DNA of 64,000 nucleotides from NCBI GenBank assembly GCA_000708835.1, contig DF237080.1:1-64000 (forward strand), given 5' to 3'. Shown here piece by piece: positions 56,478-64,000 of the stretch (position 1 is its first letter; the number at the start of each line of letters is the position of its first letter). Source of the stretch: Klebsormidium nitens. Its lineage: Eukaryota; Streptophyta; Klebsormidiophyceae; Klebsormidiales; Klebsormidiaceae. Below the pieces are notes generated by a model. The model made no database searches. It saw only the letters and a program-made list of their open reading frames with translations, and was not told the origin of the DNA. The position numbers and the translations under genes are program-made.

Positions 56478-59400
56478 ATGTCGGAGCAGGAAGATGCATT
56501 CACCTGGAGCCGCGCACTCCCAACCGCACAGCTGGCGTTTAGTGGCGAGTCCGCAGCCAGCGAGGGGTGCAGTGCGAGGAAGCGGGATCGTTTGACAGGC
56601 GCCGATCTAAGCTCACCCCTTGCGGAACAGGGCCAAATCCCCTGGGAGGATCAGTTCCTCAATGTTGCCCCCCAAGAATGGCCGGAGCAGGAAGGCGCGC
56701 TCCTTTTCGCTGAGCAGGGGGGTGGTGATTTCCCAGCTGATGCAGCGGACCTTCCCCCCGCCAAGATGCAAACAGGGCGCTCAGCAGGTCAGCCCCCTCA
56801 ATCGACGCCGAGTGGGATCTTCCTTGGAGCTTTCAGCAGCATATCGAGTGTGGGGGATAGAGCCTCAGTGGGGGGCAAAGATGTGGCGGGGGACGCATCG
56901 CCTTCACCCCCCCACTCGCTCGCGACCGTCCTGCCGAACCCCGGAAGAAGGGAGCCGTTGGTGCTGACGACAGAGGAGATACAGCTTGCATACAAGGAGA
57001 GCTGGGGGTGGGGGGGCCGCCCGAAACCGCGGCCGCTCGAGGTGGCCCCGGTTGCACCGCAGCCTGCGAAGATTGACGTTGTTGAGGGATCCTCCCGTGA
57101 CACGGGGGCGACCAAAGTGCAGGCAGCAGCGATCATACGTGAACTGTTCCGCCGCCCCAGGGGGGTGCCTGTGGAGCAGGCGCCTGCCGGGGGGGGTGCG
57201 AATGCTCAGTTTCAAGACCCCCCTTCGGAGCATGGGGGGGCTTCCTCCCAGGAAAGCTGGATGGGGACAGGGGGGTCAGTATCGGGATCAGGCTCTGCGA
57301 TTGGGGCTGAGGCCGGGGGGGTTCCGTCCAGGGCAGAGCAGATTGAGACTGACGAGGCGCCGCTTGGAGTAGGTCCTCTTCCCGGCTCGTATGCCCCACG
57401 GAAGCCAGCGCCACAAAGAAGCGGATCTGAGCGAAACAGGGGGGTAATTGCAAGCGAGCAGGAAGCCCCCCTCTTTGACAAGAACGTAGAGCGGCGAAAG
57501 CGTGCAGCTGGCGCGTCTGGCTCCAATACTCTCGATGGCATGTCAGCTGAGCCGGCGAGCTCGACGCCTGAGGGCGGATCCGGCAATTCTTCGGAGCCTG
57601 CGGAAGAAGTGACGTCACTGGCGCTGGCGATCGAGCTGGCGAGCTGCCAGGTGGCGCTCGCGACTTCGATCACGGACCTCGATGTGGGGCTACCGCTTTA
57701 CGACCCACAAAAGGCTCGGGGCAGCCACCCTGACGTTTCTGTGGGGTTAGCGGCTGAGAAGGGTTTGGAGGACTGGGTTTCGGGAGACCCTGTCGTTGCC
57801 GGCTTCGAGTGGCTCTTGGAGGCGGACCCTGTACCGGGGGAGGAGCCTGAGAGAGGGACTTCTTTCGATGGTAGGCGTGCGGCAGGTAAGCGTGAGGTCT
57901 CATCCTCCGTCCTCATCTATTTCATCTGTTGTTTGATCGTTTTTTCTCTTCAATCCAGCAGAGGAAGGAGTATCTGATGGTAGGCGTCTCAATAACCTTG
58001 AGAGAACCACGAGCAAGGGTGTTTACAGCCCTCGCCCCGAATGCACGGGAAACCTTCATCAGCGGATGGCGTCTGATCACCTTCCCTCTAAGCTGATCAG
58101 CCAAAAGGTCTGCGGTCCTCATGTGCAAGATTTTTAAAGGCATATGATCGCTGCTTTGATCCTACCATGTGACGAGTCGCTGGATCATTGAAGATTCCGA
58201 AGCAGTATTCATTGCATCTGTGCCACAAGCTGGCTCACTTAGAGAATCTGCAAACAGCCGTATTTTTTACTCATCTGACCTGACTTTTGACCGTGCCGTC
58301 TTTGGCAGCTAAGACCGTCCAGGATTTGTAAAGTCCCCACGTTACTTAGCACAGCTGTCTGCTTTTCCAAAGCGCGTAAAGCAGTCCCCCAACAGGCAAT
58401 CGCCTGTATGTATTGCAGATTGACGGAACTGTGGTCAGCAGCCAAACCCCTTTTGACGTGCCCAGCCTTCAAACTAATTCTACAAGCCGCCCCGTTCTAC
58501 AGAAACCCTGTCGCAAACCCCAAAACTCCACCGCCTCTGGGCGGACCTGAGCCCATCGGAAGTCCGGCGGCCGCAGTTCCGACCGTTCCGAGAGGCGTAT
58601 AAGGAAGAACTCCGGCGGCTGCGCATCTGGACGGCGACCTACGCAGGCCCGGCGATCATTCCCCGGGTTGCCGAGCTGCACTACCTGGCATGTAATGCGC
58701 TACCCGGTTTGGGAGACCGGCACACACGGTGAGTCTGCCGGCCCCATCTGCGTCCTGCAATGCAATTCTAAGTCTCGTCGATTCCCTTTTGTGTACTGAG
58801 AAACATTGAGTGGAACCGCAGGGCCTAAGAGCATCTTCCCCCCTTTTAGGGATCTGCGGTTCCGGACGGGCAGAGCAGAAACCTTACTCCGGACCTAACA
58901 GATTTAGTCGGTAGGTTGACACACGTTTTTTGAAATAGTGTTCAAACAATCCGAATCTATAAAGTCCTGGCATGCTCGGTAAACTGCTTCATTAAGGTCC
59001 CGGTCGCTTTGCCCACCGTCTAAAGTCGAGAATTTTCGAAGTAAGGGCCAATAGTCTTTCTTCAGTGACAGATCGTCGAACCGCCGTCGCTTTTCCGCGC
59101 GCACGCAGGATGATGCTGACCAAGGGCGCGCTCTGGACTGCGTTTGTGCGCCACTCGTTGGGGCGCGCCAGCCCCGCGGACCTCTACTTCGCGTGCCATG
59201 ACGGTCAACGGGTCTACCGGGGGGAGAGCGGGCCGTGGCTGCTGTCCAAATTATCGCCCGCCATGCAAGACCAGTGCCGCACCATGTGCTTCCTGATGGA
59301 GGACCTCAAAGTGGGCCTCTCCACTCGCGAGTGCGTTTGGAATCGGACAGCATTGAAGCATGAGTCTCAATTATTATTTTGCAGCTCGGCGAGAAAGCAG

Positions 59401-61111
59401 TTGAACCGCTCCCGACGTTCCAGAGTTTTCCTTTGTTGTAGGAATCCGACGTGTCATTCTGCCTGACGCTTTTGCCGCGCTCTTAATAATGAACGGCTGA
59501 TCATCAAGCTAATCTCAATTCGAAAACCTGGCACAGGACGAAGCCGCGTATGGCCCGGAGACGTTCCGCGCGTACCAGGGCCTCCATAAGTCGGGGGGTG
59601 TAGACCTTCCCCCACCGCGCCGCGGCTGGGCTTATCGCCAGGTGTCATTCCCGGAGCTCGAAACCCCCCCAATATCGTGGCCCGCCGCGGTCGACGCGCT
59701 CTGCACGGAAATGGAGGGCTTAGAAACGGGCCCCGTCGAACGGATCGAATTCGAAGGCGACCCGGTTTTCAACGAAGTCTGCTTCACGCCCATGGGCCTC
59801 GCCGCGCGCTGGGGCAGCTTCTGGCACAACCGCGGCCCGCTGCTCGCGGCCGCGCGCGGCCTCGCGGCCGCGGGGGAGCGCGCGCGCCACCGCGTGGCGG
59901 ACCTCGCGGAGCGCGCGATGGACGGCCACGTGGCGCGCTTCGACGCGATGGCGGCCGGGGGATCATCCGGGTCGGTGGAGAAATTCCTGGAGTACGCGCG
60001 CGACGAGGCCGGGTGGCGGGTGAGCCTCGCGCTCGCGTTCTGCGCGGTCGGGCAGAGCCTCGCGGACGCCGGACGGTGGGAGCCGACTGCGGACGGAGTG
60101 AATGCGCTCTTTGGCGAGACGGGGAGGGGGCTCGAGCTGGCGGCGAACGTCGTACAGATCACGAGCGATCTCAGGTGCGTTCGCGGACCGGACGTCTCGA
60201 TTCTGGTCTGAGGCTTGACTCGCTTTTGCAACGCGCAAACGGCGCTGACTCCTCTGATTTGACAGTCGGGGCTCGGAATTCAGCGCCGATGGAAAGAACG
60301 GCGCTGATCTTCTCTTTTGAATGCGGAGGAGCAGAGTTTAGCACCCCGTCACTCTGCCTGGCAGCTTCCCTTGTCAATGTTGGTGGCTGATTGTAAGCTT
60401 GAAACCGGGTCTCGAATCTGAGTGTGTTTTTAGTGGCACTGTGACATCTCTGACGTAAGATCCATAGCGTGGACTGCTCCTTCTTACTGCGCCTTTTGGC
60501 GGCTGCTTTATACTCTTACAAAGCTGAGACGGAGCGTCGCTAATTCACAAACTTCCCCCCCACCTTTGGAAATTGACCGATTGTGCGTTAGGCTTCGAAC
60601 GATCATTGAACATAGAAAGACGCTTTAGCTGATTCCCAAGAGGACAATCTCGGGCGCACTCGCACACAAGATGTTGCACGGCCAGTTTGCAAGTCGCTAG
60701 ATGCGAAATCTGCGGAAGTCGACGATATACCATACTGTCCAGCCTCTGTGGGAGCTATTGGCCTCTCCGTCGAAAACAACATCTTGGGTGCCAGCTTAAG
60801 GGGCCCCAAAATCGTGTCGCAGGACGTACCAGGCTGACCTCAGCCAAGCCCGGCTCAACGCCGTCGCTGTCTGCATGCGCGAGCAGGACTGCGGCCACAG
60901 CCAAGCGGTCGCCCATCTGACCGCCCGGGCCGCCGCGGACCTCAGCCTGCTCGCGCAAGAACTGGTGGCGCGCGCGCCTGGCGGTGACCTGTTCGCGCGC
61001 AAATGTTGGCGACTGGTGTTCGACCTGTGCCGCACGGCCGCCACGTTGGTCACGTATACGGCCGCGGAAAGCGGGGGGAGCCGGCATGAAAATCTCTTTG
61101 AAACCGGTTAG
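56478..61111 (+). CDS. Terpene-synthase-like protein with degraded metal motifs and long novel N-terminus (920 aa)
   Basis: Exons: 56478-57885, 58503-58728, 59109-59310, 59537-60174, 60823-61111; phases agree throughout. Residues 1-469 are Gly/Ser/Pro/Glu-rich and resemble nothing I know. Residues 470-920 are helical and follow, by eye, the order of a plant terpene synthase class I domain: CNALPGLGDRHTRMMLTKGA before the site of the Asp-rich motif, SSGSVEKFLEYARDEAGW in the place of the PTLEEYL block, then SDLRTYQADLSQARLNAVAV and HLTARAAADLSLLAQEL around the NSE/DTE site. At the DDxxD position the sequence reads FVRHSLG (557-563), so the aspartates are gone. The second motif is SDLRTYQAD (822-830), missing the canonical Asn and Glu. 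If the assignment holds, metal-dependent ionisation is unlikely. Between exons 1 and 2, a 21-nt in-phase candidate microexon (57959-57979) exists, with tandem CAGCAG acceptors. Confidence 0.55.
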
Positions 61112-62790
61112 GGTTAGCGAATACGTTTTGCTGTTTGCGGAGTCGCGTGGCTCCTTGGGAGCAATGTTGTCGTTTTTAAGGCAGCGGCCTAGTAGGCATC
61201 ATACTCTCAGGTAGCCGGAGTTGATTGCGTCAAGAGGCGATACATGTCTTCTCAATGCTCGATCGTCAAATGGTGTATCAGAGCTAGCTAGCGCACAAGA
61301 TGTCTAGCTAGCTAGAGTCAGGTTTTACTGTACATACACTTGAAACTAGGAAGGGAATCACCGAAATAAGGTGCCATGTCGTTGCAGTGCAGATGGTGCA
61401 CTAGTCCATATCAAGCTAGTGTACGTACAAGATACGTTAAGTCAAACGTCTTGCGCGCATTCTGGGGTTGATGTCATCCAAATTTCATTTTCATTTGACC
61501 GATACACATGTGACGCTCCTTATATATGGCATGGATAGACAAACAGCTACGCATATGTATACCCTAGACGGTCAACCATGTAGCTGTGTTGGCTCAAGTT
61601 CTATGTGAGATGGCAGGACATTGTCCTTGAGCCGTCAGCTCACGCATCGAAACGCCTGTTGCACAGGTTTAAGGTTCTCGGCCGTTGGCAATCCGAAATT
61701 CTACTTACCGTTAGCAGCCTGACACCGAGCAAAGTCTCTTGTTCGCAGTGGCTGTTCGAAGAAGCGCTGAAGGGCACCCTTGAGTACGACGATACGGAGG
61801 GGGCGCCATCATGGGAGTTTGCCAGACCAACGGACCTTGACTTTTCGGAGGTACGTGACATTTTTGCGTGTGCGCAATACCTTTGCCTGATTACGAAGTG
61901 TTCTGATGCTGCAAATGGAAACGGCTCTTAGAATCTTGAGATAACAAAGAAGGACTGGTTATACTTTCAGCCGAATATATGGTAGCCAATTCAGTATTCG
62001 TGAGACAGGAAGCATTGGTGCTCTTGACTAAAGACTTGTGATTAGATTCAACACTGGCAACGCCAGTCTCATAACCGAGAATATGGAGTCAATGTCCTGA
62101 GTGGCGTTGAATGAGAGTCAGTAGTCGGACTGTCTGATTCAGCTTCAAGGAACTAGAATGTTGAAGCGTTGTTTTTTTTGACTTCTTGAATGGACTTGAT
62201 GTAACTTCGAAGCTTGTATTGGCCCCAGTACAAAAATACGAGGACATTGCTTCCAAACAAGCCGCCCGTTGATGGGGCCTCAACCCGGATCCTGGTAGAG
62301 GCTTCTATCTCTCGAGCCAAAAGCCGGTGTAGGGCCTCGCGAACCGAAGATCGTGACCAAGAAACCGCCTAGCAAAGCTGCGAAGCAAGGAGGGCAGAGA
62401 AAGAGGGGGTAAAAAATAGCAGTCCCGGACAATGAGACTGAAAGCGCAAGCGATGCAGAGGTTTCTGTCTCTGAAAGACAGGCCGCCTTCGAAAGTAGAG
62501 TCTGAGCAACTCTGGAACCCCGCTGGAACCAATTACCGACTGAAAAGAGCAGTTTGGTTCAGTACTTTCAACGATAAGGACCACGCCGCAGTCCTGCGCA
62601 GGTAGGGTTGAATAGGATTGAGTCGTGTTATGTTGACAGACTCGGCACGTTTAGCTGAACTGCGTGAAGATAGCTTCCAACGGATTACGAATTCAGATCA
62701 GCATCGAACACAATTTGGACTCGATATGGACTTGATTCGGACCAGGGTCAGACAACCTAAACATCATGTGCGAAGCCGGGCTAAAAGTGT
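61112..62790. other. No convincing gene; one weak candidate exon
   Basis: Around 61264-61320 there are several GCTAGC and CTAGCTAG palindromes. A frame open from 61584 to a GTACGTG donor at 61851 has protein-like composition (EGAPSWEFARPTDLDF), but no ATG and no partner exon were found, so I do not call it a gene. A TATA-like TTATATATGG lies near 61520. Confidence 0.4.
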
Positions 62791-62975
62791 CTATCGGACA
62801 ACGTTCTGTTTCCAAACCAAGTCCGAATCTGATCCGAAGATGATCCGAACTCGGTCCGAAGATGCTTCCATCACCTTGCGCCAGTCTGAAACGTGTCCAA
62901 AGTGAGTCCGACCTGTCCGAACTCGATCCGAACCGCATACTACTTCGGATCTGCTTCGGACCTACTTCGGACAGA
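62790..62975. repeat. Cluster of TCCGAA / TTCGGA half-sites
   Basis: TCCGAA occurs repeatedly on the plus strand (from 62822, spaced about 11 bp four times, then again near 62917 and 62927), followed by three inverted copies, TTCGGA, at about 62945-62970. The arrangement is a loose converging inverted repeat with helical-turn spacing in its left half. Confidence 0.6.
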
Positions 62976-64000
62976 GGCTATCTCGCAGTCATGAGCTAAT
63001 TAGCCAGATCTAAGCTACATCATATTTTACCGGCGACTCTAACGGCGGCCTATAACCAGAACGCAAAACCTGACTCGCGGACGTCAGGTTCCGCTCAAAT
63101 CCGCGACGTGACCCGAATCCCGCCCATTTGGCGATCTGGCCCGACGTGCGTTTCCGGCTGATGATTTGTGTGTCCACTGAAGCTTGGAGGACACGATGAG
63201 GAGTGAACGGAAAACGCCATCATGCAGTCGCCGAGGTAAGAAAACAGCCCAGCACCGACGTCGGGTAACCCTCGGAATACTTTCGCTAAATAAGAATCAA
63301 ATTGCGGGCGATACTTCCGGAACGAAGTTCCGCTCCATGTTCGGAGAGCCGCAGGATTTATACGTTCTGGGTGATTCGAAAAACGTCACTCCTTGGTATC
63401 TTGGTATCAGTCGCTTGAGTGAGTGCAATCTCAGTCGAACTACTGTATACGGGGCATATTTACGAGCTGTCGGGTAATATTTCTGTCGCAATCAACTGAA
63501 TCAAGGAGCAAGTTATCAAGGTTTCCGAAACTCGTACTTGGCTGTTTGCCCGCTGTTTGAGCCGAGTAAACAAGCTTTCTAGATCGACGACGTGGCGTTG
63601 TCTCCGTTTTCCTTCAAAATCTGAGCGGGATCTTACTACGGGCTCTACTGTAGTACAATCACAGTAGATCGAGCTCGGAATCTGCGCGCAGCCGGCCAGG
63701 GTCGAAGTCGTCGCGCCGCGGGCGGGGCCGCGCGCGCGGCGCCGCGCAGGCTACGCTCGGCGCTGAGCTGAGCTCAGTCACCCACCTTCCTTGCACCTTC
63801 GTAAGTGCCCGGGGCCCGCTGTGATGTCAGCAGCTTGCTCATGGCACATGCCTTCCCACCGTCCGATCCAGAGATTCCGAGTTTAACAATCACCGTACCG
63901 AACAAGCGACGGCAAACGATTGCTTTCAGTCTCAGAGTGTACTGTTCATACCGGTACTAGGTACCTAGATGATGCCTGTGCAATTACAATTCAAACAGGC
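62976..64000. other. No gene recognised; CpG-rich patch
   Basis: No supported frame was found. A very GC-rich patch at about 63680-63770 (GCCGCGCGCGCGGCGCCGCG) followed by GCTGAGCTGAGCTCAG could be a CpG-rich promoter of a gene beyond the window. The palindrome CTAGGTACCTAG is at 63957-63968. Confidence 0.4.

Noticed and set aside
57959-58137. Alternative last exon for the terpene-synthase-like gene, ending at TAA 58135-58137
   Set aside because: It is in phase, but the exon at 58503 fits the same phase and continues into a recognisable domain, so I preferred the longer model.
60834-61111. Acceptor at 60832 for the last terpene-synthase-like exon
   Set aside because: It would be out of phase with the AG-GTGCGT donor at 60174; the acceptor ending at 60822 restores the frame.
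61584-61850. Candidate exon ending at a GTACGTG donor
   Set aside because: Composition is protein-like, but there is no start codon and no following exon in phase within the window.

Overview
The window reads as nuclear DNA of a green, plant-lineage eukaryote with flagellated cells. Genes are split by many GT-AG introns, exons are GC-rich, and one protein starts with a plastid-transit-like leader. One gene is a full-length homologue of the ciliary protein CFAP44, which flowering plants lack. A streptophyte alga such as Klebsormidium would fit, but the species is inference. All gene models were built by eye from splice sites, reading phase and protein continuity; none was checked against transcripts or databases.

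Layout: 1-2549, no gene recognised, some palindromic sequence. 2550-5428 (+), a two-exon gene for a signal-anchored acidic protein. 5429-7578, non-coding, with a 199-bp MITE-like foldback. 7579-24713 (+), CFAP44 in 26 exons (1831 residues). 25614-26081 (-), an uncertain LRR-like fragment. 27072-37366 (-), a 12-exon F-box/LRR gene (1518 residues) with a tandem array of its own 3' end just downstream. 37367-38932, the divergent upstream region shared by the F-box gene and the next gene, with a long hairpin. 38933-44585 (+), a six-exon MYND-finger gene (868 residues). 46038-47804 (-), a small secreted NTF2-like candidate. 48861-49976 (+), an intronless protein with four zinc-ribbon repeats. 50.7-55.8 kb, a second, diverged copy of the 43.3-48.7 kb segment, holding a broken MYND 3' end (51119-51970) and an intact second NTF2-like gene (53090-54892, -). 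56478-61111 (+), a five-exon gene whose C-terminal half resembles a terpene-synthase class I domain with degraded metal-binding motifs. 61112-64000, no convincing gene.

The most unusual feature is a recurring pattern. Short tandem duplications (about 55-190 bp) straddle exon boundaries: the acceptor side of CFAP44 exon 15, the donor side of CFAP44 exon 23, the sequence before CFAP44 exon 4, and the stop codon region of the F-box gene. A foldback repeat family with a telomere-like G-rich core occurs in introns of both CFAP44 and the F-box gene. The genes are functionally unrelated (cilium, ubiquitin ligase adaptor, MYND protein, secreted proteins, terpene-synthase-like protein), so no single pathway is implied.
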